Assembly (NCBI GenBank): GCA_002506755.1
Contig: DAYD01000016.1
Coordinates: forward strand, 57,989-121,988
Reading direction: 5' to 3'
Length of the DNA: 64,000 nt
From: Euryarchaeota archaeon UBA462
Lineage (GTDB): Archaea; Thermoplasmatota; Poseidoniia; Poseidoniales; Thalassarchaeaceae
In this document: in pieces, positions 53,005 through 61,795 of the stretch
Layout: each line of letters opens with the position of its first letter
Numbering within the stretch: position 1 is the stretch's first letter
Made by a program: the position numbers and the translations under genes
Notes under the pieces: generated by a model
What the model was told of the DNA's origin: nothing
Seen by the model: the letters and a program-made list of their open reading frames with translations, nothing else
Databases searched by the model: none

Positions 53005-53709
53005 TTAATCAAATTCGTAAGAAATTCTGATTCTTCCTTTACCCTTATTCTTCTTACCTACAAATTTTATCATTGGAATTTGGTTTGTATTTGAGGCATG
53101 TGTTCCTGCGCAAGGGCACAAGTCCACACCTTCGACTTCTACCACTCTCAAGTGAGTAATAGATTCTGGAATCCTATGCATAAATTTCGTGTGCCTCATC
53201 TGATCGTGTCCCAATATTTTCTTTCTGTCCCAATTGTGTATGTTTACATTTATTTTCGATGATAGGACAGTATTTACCTCATTAATTAGTATATCAGAGT
53301 CAAATACCTCCTTGTTTTCAAAATATAGATCAACCCTGGATTGTTTAGGTCCAATCTGGTTCCCAACCGTCTCTGCCCCCCACAGATCTTCTGCAATTGC
53401 CGAGACAATGTGTTGCGAAGTATGCATTAACGTGTTCCCATTTCTTCTTTCAACATCTATTTCACAGGATACCTTTTGACCGATTTGAAATTTACTAACA
53501 TCGTCAACTGGGTGTAAGATCATATCCCCTGGCAAGACCTCATGGAGCATTGATACTCTAGATCCTTCAGAAAATATGACACCAGTATCCCCTGGTTGCC
53601 CACCCCCCCTAGGGTAGCAATAACTCTCTTCGAATAGAATAAAATTTTCATCCTTTCCGGTAATAATGGTTTCAAATGGGGGTGGATTTAATCCGGGGTG
53701 TCTAGACAT
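53005..53709 (-). CDS. alaX: Alanyl-tRNA editing protein AlaX
   Basis: Free-standing editing domain that hydrolyses Ser- or Gly-tRNA(Ala). CYPRGGGQPGDTG at the N-terminus is the AlaX/AlaRS glycine-rich motif, TLMHTSQHIVSAI carries the first zinc histidines (HxxxH), and CPCAGTHASNTNQI the Cys and His that complete the site. It is about 234 residues from ATG 53709; a TTG at 53739 inside hutH is an alternative. It is the last gene of the hutH-hutU run, with no obvious link to histidine. Confidence 0.91.
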   Translation of the reverse strand: MSRHPGLNPPPFETIITGKDENFILFEESYCYPRGGGQPGDTGVIFSEGSRVSMLHEVLPGDMILHPVDDVSKFQIGQKVSCEIDVERRNGNTLMHTSQHIVSAIAEDLWGAETVGNQIGPKQSRVDLYFENKEVFDSDILINEVNTVLSSKINVNIHNWDRKKILGHDQMRHTKFMHRIPESITHLRVVEVEGVDLCPCAGTHASNTNQIPMIKFVGKKNKGKGRIRISYEFD

Positions 53710-53731
53710 GTGTAATTTTTCCTGCAATATA

Positions 53732-55255
53732 TCACCCAAATATGTCAGTCAATTCTCCATTAAGAATTGATTCAGAAAGTTTTTCACATTCTTCAGTCAA
53801 TGTTCTATCTCCTTTCAAAGGGCCGACTAATGTCCTAACCCACTTTTGTATTTTAGAAACTCCATTTCCAAATTTTCCATCTATTCTATCGAGAGCTTCT
53901 GAAGAGCACACCAGCTCATTTGCGATGGCCTGAGAAAGCAGAATGGATGATTTATTGGCTCTGAAACACCCAGTCGATCCCATTGAAACATGGTCCTCTT
54001 TACCCATGCTCACAGGTACGTTACTAGTTGTTGCTGGATTTGCTAAAAGATGCAGTTCAGATATTATGGAAGCTGCAACATACTGTACGATCATTAATCC
54101 ACTCTCTAGCCCTTCCTTTTCGGCCAAAAAGGCATTTTGTCCACTCCAGTTAGGGTCTAAGATCTGATTAATCCTCCTTTCTGATATTGTAGCTAATTCG
54201 TGACAAGCAATAGCTATTGAATCACTAGCCAATGCTAGGTTCTGACCATGGAAATTACCTCCACTGATTATCTCTGGAGTATCTCGGTCTGTGAAAACCA
54301 GAGGGTTATCTGTTGCGCTGTTTATCTCTATTTCCAGCATCCTTCTTGTTTCTCTCAACAGATCAATCACAGGACCATGTACTTGGGGGCCACATCTGAA
54401 GCAATAAGCATCTTGAACTCTTTCGTAATCTTCATCCGATGAAGATATTTCTGAATCAGATAGAAGCTCCAATACCCTAGCAGCAGAGAGGGCCTGTCCA
54501 AATTGTGGGCGTGAGGAGTGAACTCTGGGGTCGAATGGTTTTTGTGAACCCCTTATTGCTTCTAACGAGCAGGCCAAAGAAGCATCCGCTGCAAATGAGA
54601 GTGTTTCCATATTCAACAATGTCGATGCTAAATAGGCACACATCTGACTAGTTCCATTGATGAGTGATAACCCCTCTTTAGCACGTAATTTAATCGGCTT
54701 TAATCCGGCTTTTGCAAGTGCTTCTTTGCTTCCTTGGTGTTTCCATGAGCCATTAGTATATACTGAGCAATTGCCTTCCCCCATCATTGAAAGTGCCATA
54801 TGAGAAAGCGGTGCAAGATCTCCAGATGCACCCAGAGATCCAATTCTGGGTACATCCGGTGATATCCGTGAGTTAACCATTGACAAAATATGTTCAACTA
54901 ACTCAGGCCTCGCCCCCGAGACGCCCTTTGCTATTGAATTGGCTCTGAAGACCATCATTAGCAACACATGCTCTGGATCCATTTTATCCCCAACACCACA
55001 TGCATGACTTCGTACTAGGTTCTCTTGTAATGCCTCTATTTCCTCATCGTCAATTCGAACCGATGACATAGCCCCAAAACCAGTGTTGATTCCATAAACA
55101 GTGTCTCCGGATCGAATAATTTCTTCAACGGCAGCTCTTGATTTAGTCATTCTTTCCTTAGATTCTGCCGCAACTGAAGCAGTAGATTCGCCTCTAGATA
55201 TAGACATAGCCTGTTCAATGGTAAGCGTATTACCATCAATCTTGATCTCTGCCAT
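53732..55255 (-). CDS. hutH: Histidine ammonia-lyase
   Basis: First step of histidine catabolism: non-oxidative removal of ammonia to give urocanate. GSLGASGDLAPLSHMALSMMG holds the ASG tripeptide that self-cyclises to the MIO electrophile. VYGINTGFGAMSSVRI, ATDNPLVF and GNFHGQNLALASDSIAIA are other family blocks. It has 507 residues, normal length. It lies 31 bp after hutU on the same strand. Confidence 0.95.
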   Translation of the reverse strand: MAEIKIDGNTLTIEQAMSISRGESTASVAAESKERMTKSRAAVEEIIRSGDTVYGINTGFGAMSSVRIDDEEIEALQENLVRSHACGVGDKMDPEHVLLMMVFRANSIAKGVSGARPELVEHILSMVNSRISPDVPRIGSLGASGDLAPLSHMALSMMGEGNCSVYTNGSWKHQGSKEALAKAGLKPIKLRAKEGLSLINGTSQMCAYLASTLLNMETLSFAADASLACSLEAIRGSQKPFDPRVHSSRPQFGQALSAARVLELLSDSEISSSDEDYERVQDAYCFRCGPQVHGPVIDLLRETRRMLEIEINSATDNPLVFTDRDTPEIISGGNFHGQNLALASDSIAIACHELATISERRINQILDPNWSGQNAFLAEKEGLESGLMIVQYVAASIISELHLLANPATTSNVPVSMGKEDHVSMGSTGCFRANKSSILLSQAIANELVCSSEALDRIDGKFGNGVSKIQKWVRTLVGPLKGDRTLTEECEKLSESILNGELTDIFG

Positions 55256-55286
55256 TAGGACGTCGAGTCGTAGTTGCCAAATAGAG

Positions 55287-57302
55287 TCATCGAGTGTCTT
55301 TTAGTAGATCCCTAAGGATTGATTCATCCACTAAATTGGGTAGGGTCACCTGTAGTTTATTATCCGAATCCATAGCTCTGGTTATGGCGAATCTTGCAGC
55401 TGGATTTCTTGCCCAAGATCTTCTTGCAATTCCATTGTTCACATCCCATGAAATCATCGAGTCAATGTTTTTGGAAGATTTTTCTGATCCATCTATTACT
55501 AGTCCGAATCCGCCGTTTATCACTTCCCCCCAACCCACACCACCACCATTGTGAAGACTTACCCAAGTTGCACCCCGGAAAGCGTCGCCAACGAAATTTT
55601 GGACAGACATGTCTGCAGTGAACATCGAGCCATCATATATGTTCGCAGTTTCCCTGTAGGGGCTATCTGTACCACTTACATCGTGATGGTCCCTTCCAAG
55701 AACTATCGGTGCGCCAATAGATCCTTCTGAAATGGCCTTATTGAATTCTTGAGCGATCTTTCTTCTTCCAACTTCATCGGCATAGAGAATTCGAGCTTTG
55801 CTACCAACAACCATACCATGTTTTTTTGCCTCTGTGATCCATCTTATATTGTCCTTGTATTGGGTTCTAATCTCCCCTGGACAGTCTTTCGATAAGTCTT
55901 CTAGGACTCTCTTTGCAATATCGTCTGTCTTTTCTAGGTCCACCTCATCGCCGGAAGTGCATATCCAACGAAACGGCCCAAATCCATAGTCGAAGCACAT
56001 CGGCCCCATGATATCCTCAACGTATGATGGAAAGTGAAATGTGCCATCATCATTAGAGACGTTGGCACCTGCTCTACTAGATTCGAGCAAGAAAGCGTTC
56101 CCGTAATCCCAAAAGTATGTCCCCCTGGCAGCTAGGGCATTAACTGCATCTACATGCCTTATGAGTGAAGATTTGACTGATGCTCTAAATTGTTCGGGAT
56201 CAATTCTAAGGAGATTGGTTCCTTCTTGGAATGTTAAACCAACAGGCATATACCCGCCTAACCAAGGATTATGAAGGCTGGTTTGGTCACTGGCAAGGTC
56301 TACATGGGTGCCACGATCGACAAGGTGCTCCAAGAGCTCTACTATGTTGCCAAGATATCCAAGTGATACCGCCTCCTTGTTGGAGATAGCTATATCTGCA
56401 CGTTCCATTAGTTGTCCAAGATCATCGTAAAGTTCCGTTAACCATCCCTGAGAGTGTCTCTTATTGGCTGGTGCAGGATCGATTTCTGCTATTATGCAGA
56501 CGGCTCCTGCAATTACCGCTGCCTTTGCCTGGGCTCCTGACATCCCTCCAAGACCGGATGTTACGTAGAGGACACCACCCAATCCTTCATCAGTTGGTTT
56601 ATTCAGATACTTCCTAGCTGCATTCAAGATGGTTATTGTGGTACCGTGAACAATTCCTTGAGGGCCTATGTACATGTATGATCCAGCCGTCATTTGACCA
56701 AATTGCGATACTCCCAAGGCATTCATTGTCTCATAATCTGACTGAGATGAATAGTTGGGCACTACCATTCCATTTGTAACGACTACCATAGGGGATTCTT
56801 CTCCAGAAGGAAATAATCCTAGGGGGTGACCCGAATAAATCACCAGAGTTTGATCTTCTTCCATCTCGCTTAGATATTTGATAGTTAGGAGGTATTGGGC
56901 CCAATTCTGGAATACGGAACCATTTGCCCCATAGGTTATCAATTCGTGAGGGAATTGGGCAATATTCGGATCGAGATTGTTTTGAATCATTAGCATAATC
57001 GCAGCCGCAGATTCGGACTTTGAGTGATATTCTGAGATTGGCCGAGCATACATTTCGTAATCTGGCCTAAACCTATGCATGTATATGTGGCCAAATTGGT
57101 TTAGTTCATCTAGAAACTCGTTTGCCAAGGTTTTATGCCATTCTTCAGGGAAGTATCGTAAAGCATTCTCTATGGCTAATTTCTTTCCCTTTTCGTCCAA
57201 TACCTGAGGTCTTGGAGGGGCATGGGGGACAGTTTCATCTAACTCCTTACGAGGGGGCAGGTGCTCGGGTATACCCTTGAACGAATTCGCGTCGAATTCC
57301 AT
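55287..57302 (-). CDS. hutU: Urocanate hydratase, long (UROC1-like) form
   Basis: Second step: hydration of urocanate to imidazolonepropionate with tightly bound NAD+. From ATG 57302, which shares a base with the upstream stop (TAATG), it has 671 residues, about 110 more than typical bacterial HutU. Blocks such as NALRYFPEEW, FGHIYMHRF, LYVTSGLGGMSGAQAKAAVIAG, LASDQTSLHNP, FLLESSRAGANV, DHHDVSGTDSPYRETANIYDG and LHNGGGVGWGEVINGG follow the animal UROC1 enzyme closely, including its N-terminal extension. Confidence 0.94.
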   Translation of the reverse strand: MEFDANSFKGIPEHLPPRKELDETVPHAPPRPQVLDEKGKKLAIENALRYFPEEWHKTLANEFLDELNQFGHIYMHRFRPDYEMYARPISEYHSKSESAAAIMLMIQNNLDPNIAQFPHELITYGANGSVFQNWAQYLLTIKYLSEMEEDQTLVIYSGHPLGLFPSGEESPMVVVTNGMVVPNYSSQSDYETMNALGVSQFGQMTAGSYMYIGPQGIVHGTTITILNAARKYLNKPTDEGLGGVLYVTSGLGGMSGAQAKAAVIAGAVCIIAEIDPAPANKRHSQGWLTELYDDLGQLMERADIAISNKEAVSLGYLGNIVELLEHLVDRGTHVDLASDQTSLHNPWLGGYMPVGLTFQEGTNLLRIDPEQFRASVKSSLIRHVDAVNALAARGTYFWDYGNAFLLESSRAGANVSNDDGTFHFPSYVEDIMGPMCFDYGFGPFRWICTSGDEVDLEKTDDIAKRVLEDLSKDCPGEIRTQYKDNIRWITEAKKHGMVVGSKARILYADEVGRRKIAQEFNKAISEGSIGAPIVLGRDHHDVSGTDSPYRETANIYDGSMFTADMSVQNFVGDAFRGATWVSLHNGGGVGWGEVINGGFGLVIDGSEKSSKNIDSMISWDVNNGIARRSWARNPAARFAITRAMDSDNKLQVTLPNLVDESILRDLLKDTR

Positions 57303-57922
57303 TACCAACCAAGCCTCTCAGAAACAATGGCCCTTGTACCTTCCATCAAGGACTCTGATTCTTGCACGATATCCTCTATTTTTTGTGATATTTCATCAAC
57401 ATCTGCTCCCTCAATAAAATCAAGATTTATTCTGACGTTCATGTGGGCAATTAAAACAGCAGAGGAGCACAATTCTGCTGCTGAGGCGATGTCAGTCATC
57501 GCATTTGAATTGCACAAGTGACTAAATGCTGCTATGTCGGTTAGCAAATCGCATGCCTCCGAGGCTATGGTGAGGGGCGTCCTCGCTGCACCAATGGTTG
57601 CCTCTCTGATTGATTGGTCCCTAATCTTGTTCTCATTCTCATCGCCCTTTGGTAGACGATATGCATCCATAACAGAATCAAAGGCAAGTGCGTCTTTTAT
57701 CGATAATTGTATGGTGTTGGGAATTTTTTTATCCCATTTCGATATAATGAGCTCTGCCATATCTTGGCCTTCTGACCATTTCTTCTTTCCAATTGTAAGC
57801 CTTGCTACCATTATTGTCAAGGCCTGGGCATGTGCCAACGAAAGTGCTGATACTGAACCCCCTCCCGGAGTTGGGTCAGAAGATGCTATTTTTCTGAGGA
57901 CCTCCTCATAACCATCGTTCAT
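57302..57922 (-). CDS. Formimidoyltetrahydrofolate cyclodeaminase-like protein
   Basis: Cyclodeaminase half of the FTCD system: releases ammonia from 5-formimino-tetrahydrofolate to give 5,10-methenyl-tetrahydrofolate. 206 residues from ATG 57922, overlapping the formiminotransferase stop as ATGA. SSDPTPGGGSVSALSLAHAQALTIMVARLTIGKKK is the unmistakable opening of the family; the rest is helical with DALAFDSVMDAYRLP. In animals this is fused to the formiminotransferase; here the two are adjacent separate genes. Confidence 0.9.
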   Translation of the reverse strand: MNDGYEEVLRKIASSDPTPGGGSVSALSLAHAQALTIMVARLTIGKKKWSEGQDMAELIISKWDKKIPNTIQLSIKDALAFDSVMDAYRLPKGDENENKIRDQSIREATIGAARTPLTIASEACDLLTDIAAFSHLCNSNAMTDIASAAELCSSAVLIAHMNVRINLDFIEGADVDEISQKIEDIVQESESLMEGTRAIVSERLGW

Positions 57923-58959
57923 TTCATTGCCTCCATTATGGCCCACTCAATAATGTTTGAGCGGGGATCAAAATCCCCCAAAGCATCCAACATTAGTCCA
58001 TTTATTGCTGCATCTACTAATGACGATTCGTCTGCAGACTCGGGTGACATGTGGTAATGCTTTCCTGATGCAATAATAGCCTCCAATGGCACTAGTCCAA
58101 CAAGTTCGCCAGCGACTGCAGTTAGCCCAATTTTCTCAGCTTCTTGCCGTATTGTGTCTGTGACTTGATGCAATCCGGTAATATTATGATTGAGCAGGTT
58201 CATTGACACCTGTGCTGTAGAGTCGTCATACATCCAACCAGCCGCTTGCAGTGCATCGAATTTACCGGGATTCCTCAAGGGTTTGCCGTCCTTTCCGATA
58301 ATTTTTTGACCATCCTGATCCTTTGCCAATGATCCAGTTGTACGTATAATGGATGCTATCTTACTTGCCTTTGACTTATCATCTGTGTTGAGATTCACAT
58401 TGTACGCTATCAGAATCTCTCGTGCGCCTGTTGCAGTGGCACCTAATTTAGGATTGAAATTACTGGGGCCGAAGTCTGGGGTCCAATCTTTGGACTCTAG
58501 TTTTTCCTTAAGTCCTTCATATTCCCCTCGCCTTATATCGGGAAGCCTAACTCTTTGTTCGGATCTTGCAGCCTCTCCATAAAGGAAAATTGGTAATTTT
58601 AGGGTATCTGATACTGCCTCTGCAAACCTCTCCGAAAGAGTGATGCATTCATCGATCGATACGCCGGTTATTGGGATGAAAGGTACTACGTCGATTGCTC
58701 CCATTCGAGCATGCTCCCCTACATGCGACTTCATGTCTATTGATTTGGCTGCAACTAAAGTGCATTCTATGGCGGCTTTCAAGACAGAATCCGGATCGCC
58801 CACCATTGTGACGACTGTCCTATTGAAATCGGCTCCCATGTCAATATCAAGAAGAGTCACTCCTGGAATTCTATGAATAGGGGCTGTTATATCCTCAATT
58901 ACCGATCGGTCACGTCCTTCGCTGAAGTTGGGAACGCATTCCACAATGCGGGTCATCAT
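57919..58959 (-). CDS. ftcD: Glutamate formiminotransferase
   Basis: Moves the formimino group from formiminoglutamate to tetrahydrofolate, ending histidine degradation with glutamate. IVECVPNFSEGRDRSVIEDI is the hallmark start, HVGEHARMGAIDVVPFIPI contains the catalytic histidine region, and FGPSNFNPKLGATATGAREILIAYNVNLNT is the folate side. 346 residues, covering the two formiminotransferase subdomains. It is the first gene of a five-gene run: formiminotransferase, cyclodeaminase, hutU, hutH, alaX. Confidence 0.94.
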   Translation of the reverse strand: MMTRIVECVPNFSEGRDRSVIEDITAPIHRIPGVTLLDIDMGADFNRTVVTMVGDPDSVLKAAIECTLVAAKSIDMKSHVGEHARMGAIDVVPFIPITGVSIDECITLSERFAEAVSDTLKLPIFLYGEAARSEQRVRLPDIRRGEYEGLKEKLESKDWTPDFGPSNFNPKLGATATGAREILIAYNVNLNTDDKSKASKIASIIRTTGSLAKDQDGQKIIGKDGKPLRNPGKFDALQAAGWMYDDSTAQVSMNLLNHNITGLHQVTDTIRQEAEKIGLTAVAGELVGLVPLEAIIASGKHYHMSPESADESSLVDAAINGLMLDALGDFDPRSNIIEWAIMEAMK

Positions 58960-58995
58960 GTATGGTGGAGTGGCAATTGCGTCAAGAGAGTTTGC

Positions 58996-60228
58996 TTAGG
59001 AATATAGCCCTTCGGAATTACTATCTTTGGATTGCTTGCGATTCGCTTCAACCTTCTTTATGGCAGAAATAAAATCAGACTTTCTTACTGATTTTCTTCC
59101 GCTAGAAATAGCAGAAATCCCTGCTTCCACCACGGCTGACTTTATTTCAGCCCCGCTAAACCCATCAGTCAACGAAGCCAGTGTTTTTACCCCTACATTC
59201 TTTGCCAGTGGCATTGACTTTGTGTGCACCGAGAATATTGTTTTCCTAGCTTCTAAGTCGGGGATTGGAATCTCAATAATCCTATCAAAACGGCCAGGCC
59301 TCAATAGAGCGGCGTCCAATAGTTCTGGCCTGTTAGTCGCTGCTATTACCTTCACATTGTCCAAGCTCTCGAATCCGTCTATCTCTGAAAGGAGCTGCAT
59401 CAAAGTCCTCTGAACCTCCCTATCACCAGAAGTAGCTGTGTCGAGTCTTTTTGAGCCGATTGAGTCTATTTCATCTATGAAAATAATTGCTGGAGCTTTC
59501 TGTCTTGCCATTTCAAATAGCTCCCTGACCATCCTGCCTCCTTCTCCAATGTATTTCTGGGCTAATTCAGCACCCACTAACCCCAAAAATGTTGCATTAG
59601 TTGAGTTAGCTACGGCCTTTGCGAGCATGGTTTTTCCAGTTCCTGGTGGACCTGTTAGGAGAACACCTTTTGGCGGTTCTATGCCTAAATTTGAGAAGGC
59701 ATCCGGGTTTTCAAATGGGAGCTCTATTGCCTCTCTTAATTCTCTAATTTGGTTGTCCAGACCACCGATGTGTGAATATTCGATTTTAGGGGTTTCAACT
59801 ATCTCTGCGTTGCTTACCAAGGGGTCCCAAGAATCTGAGAGTACCTCAACTACAGAAAGAGTATCTTGATTCAGTGCTACTCTTGTCCCAGGTTTCAGTG
59901 TAGAAAAATCTAATCTTTTGTTGATAGAAACAAGGAATACGGTCCCATTAGAGCTTCTGACAATGGCTTGTTCTTTCACCACATCCTGTACATATCCAAC
60001 TACTAGTGGAGGAGTCCGGATACTATTTATTTCCTCTTCGAGTCTACTTGTTCTCTTCTTTAGCTGAGAAAATTCATTCTCTAGGAATAGTTTCTCCGTT
60101 AGCAGTTGTTGAGCTTTGTCTGATAGTTCCTGAAAGTCACTCCTCAGTCTTTTAAGTGACTCGGAATCTTTGACTCCGCCTACGCGCACATTGTCCTCGC
60201 CAGTTGGTTCTCCGGCTTCACTGGTCAC
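58996..60228 (-). CDS. pan: Proteasome-activating nucleotidase (PAN)
   Basis: AAA+ unfoldase that feeds proteins into the archaeal 20S proteasome. An N-terminal coiled coil (about residues 20-60 from the start used) is followed by an OB domain (VVGYVQDVVKEQAIVRSSNG), Walker A GPPGTGKT, Walker B IIFIDEID, an ATNRPELLDAALLRPGRFDR arginine-finger segment, and the C-terminal tripeptide L-Y-S, a match to the HbYX motif that docks in the proteasome. I start at GTG 60228: a TTAAG sits about 26 bases upstream, as for a leaderless transcript; TTG 60243 is possible. Confidence 0.92.
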   Translation of the reverse strand: MTSEAGEPTGEDNVRVGGVKDSESLKRLRSDFQELSDKAQQLLTEKLFLENEFSQLKKRTSRLEEEINSIRTPPLVVGYVQDVVKEQAIVRSSNGTVFLVSINKRLDFSTLKPGTRVALNQDTLSVVEVLSDSWDPLVSNAEIVETPKIEYSHIGGLDNQIRELREAIELPFENPDAFSNLGIEPPKGVLLTGPPGTGKTMLAKAVANSTNATFLGLVGAELAQKYIGEGGRMVRELFEMARQKAPAIIFIDEIDSIGSKRLDTATSGDREVQRTLMQLLSEIDGFESLDNVKVIAATNRPELLDAALLRPGRFDRIIEIPIPDLEARKTIFSVHTKSMPLAKNVGVKTLASLTDGFSGAEIKSAVVEAGISAISSGRKSVRKSDFISAIKKVEANRKQSKDSNSEGLYS

Positions 60229-60299
60229 GTATAGTCCCAACAAACCGGTGCTTAAGACCCCTACGAAGGACTATTGGTACCCCCTTGTCTCGAATCTCT

Positions 60300-60860
60300 A
60301 TGGGAGCATGCGAATTGTGTGGTGCTGAGGGCGTTTCGACGAGAAGAGCAACTGTTTCTCACTCTACACTTGAGTGTTGCACCAGATGTATAGATTCGAT
60401 GAGCCTACCAGTGAAGCGCTCCCCCCCGGTACTGAAAACGCCTAAGTCAGAGACCACAGTGATTGGAAGAGGAGTATCCGGTATTGATATAATGACAAAG
60501 GAAGAAACTGAATTAGCCGGGGACTTCCACAACAGGATAAGAAATGCTAGAAAAGAGAGGGGGATTTCCCAAGAGGAGCTTGCTAAAAGAATGAATGAAA
60601 AAATAGGCACTGTACAAAAAGCGGAGACCGGTATAAGACCTACAGATAACCTTCTTGAGAAGTTCTCGAAGACATTGGGCATTTCCTTAATGGTGGATAG
60701 TACACCTAGCGGCCACACGGTCGTGGCCTCAGAATCGAATAGAAAGATGACTATCTCGGATGCTAAGAGCAGTATGGATGAGGTAGTCAAACCAAAAAAA
60801 TCAAAGAAAAGGGGTAGAAAATTAGGAGTTTCAAGATCGGGTGCCCGTTCAAGGAGATAA
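60300..60860 (+). CDS. mbf1: Multiprotein bridging factor 1-like transcription factor
   Basis: Zinc-finger plus helix-turn-helix protein of 186 residues from ATG 60300. CELCGAEG and CCTRC give a four-cysteine zinc ribbon near the N-terminus. The Cro/C1-type helix-turn-helix is RIRNARKERGISQEELAKRMNEKIGTVQKAETG at about residues 75-110, the MBF1 signature. The basic tail (KSKKRGRKLGVSRSGARSRR) is unusual in length. MBF1 bridges TBP and regulators in eukaryotes; its archaeal role is linked to translation. It is followed 3 bp later by tsr3. Confidence 0.9.
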   Translation: MGACELCGAEGVSTRRATVSHSTLECCTRCIDSMSLPVKRSPPVLKTPKSETTVIGRGVSGIDIMTKEETELAGDFHNRIRNARKERGISQEELAKRMNEKIGTVQKAETGIRPTDNLLEKFSKTLGISLMVDSTPSGHTVVASESNRKMTISDAKSSMDEVVKPKKSKKRGRKLGVSRSGARSRR

Positions 60861-60863
60861 GAA

Positions 60864-61385
60864 ATGGAAGACGTGCCCCTTCATGTGATTCACTTGAATC
60901 AGGATGATCCGAAGAAGTGCACTGCAAGGAGAATGGATTCCCTGGGATTAGTGAAAACTCATGATTCTCTAGATAGTGTTCCTAGAAGAGGATTCCTTCT
61001 AGATCCAAACTCAGATACGATCCTAGGGGGCCAGGATAAGGAAATGATCAGCCTAGGTTGCTCATTAGTGGTCTTGGACTGCTCATGGAAGAAAGTTGAC
61101 TCTTCACTCAGGCGGCTAATGGGAAATACCATGCTAGAAGGCAGAGTATTGCCCCTACTATTAGCGGCAAATCCCGTTTCATGGGGCAAGGTTGGCAGGT
61201 TATCCTCAGCAGAGGCTCTGGCAGCATCCTTAGCTATCCTCGGAAGGTGGGTCCAAGCAAGAAAAATTCTGGAGTCATTCCAATTTGGTGATCATTTCTT
61301 TAGTCTGAATAAAGAACCTCTAGATGCATATGAAAACGCAACGAGTAAGGACAGTATAAAATCTCTAGAAAAAGAGTTCTTCTAA
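60864..61385 (+). CDS. tsr3: 16S/18S rRNA aminocarboxypropyltransferase Tsr3 (DUF367)
   Basis: Transfers the 3-amino-3-carboxypropyl group of SAM to a pseudouridine derivative in the small-subunit rRNA decoding region. LNQDDPKKCTARRMDSLGLV is the RLI-like N-terminal domain, and LVVLDCSWKKVDSSLRRL, RVLPLLLAANPVSWGKVGRLSSAEALAASL and ILGRWVQARKIL the Tsr3 core. The 173 residues are about the archaeal length. Cotranscribed with mbf1. Confidence 0.9.
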   Translation: MEDVPLHVIHLNQDDPKKCTARRMDSLGLVKTHDSLDSVPRRGFLLDPNSDTILGGQDKEMISLGCSLVVLDCSWKKVDSSLRRLMGNTMLEGRVLPLLLAANPVSWGKVGRLSSAEALAASLAILGRWVQARKILESFQFGDHFFSLNKEPLDAYENATSKDSIKSLEKEFF

Positions 61386-61391
61386 CGAACA

Positions 61392-61748
61392 TCAATCAGA
61401 ATTTATCGAATTATGAAGTGCTTCCTCGAAGCTGCTAACTGATTTGTTACAATTTTCTAATTGTTCTGAGGTCAATAGAATCCTGAATTTACTTTCTTCT
61501 TTAGCCAAAACGCATGGCGTAATTCCCAAGGTAAATTCCCGTAAATCTGGTTCTTGTTCGTTAATGTGTAGGAGGTTTATCTCGAATTCTCCCCTTGATT
61601 CTAAAGCTTTCCAAGATTTCTTCTTCGATATGTAGGAATGGGTTATGTCGCATAACGAGCAATGGGCCTTACCCATGATTTTCCCAAGTACGTATTGTAA
61701 CTCACCAATTATTCCACCATCAGCATTGTATATCCCATGTATTTTCAT
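61392..61748 (-). CDS. Small conserved protein of unknown function with HCSLCDITH motif
   Basis: A 118-residue protein beginning IYNADGGIIGELQYVLGKIMGKAHCSLCDITHSYISKKKSW. This opening, with an HCxLCDITH Cys/His cluster, is shared by a family of uncharacterised bacterial proteins that I recall but cannot name. The rest is alpha/beta with one further cysteine pair (GITPCVLAK, LENCNKS). Redox or metal binding is possible. It converges on tsr3 and lies 47 bp after the photolyase gene on the same strand. Confidence 0.6.
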   Translation of the reverse strand: MKIHGIYNADGGIIGELQYVLGKIMGKAHCSLCDITHSYISKKKSWKALESRGEFEINLLHINEQEPDLREFTLGITPCVLAKEESKFRILLTSEQLENCNKSVSSFEEALHNSINSD

Positions 61749-61795
61749 AATTTTTCTCCTATCGTAGGCTAGATAAAAAGTAATGTTCGATTAAA

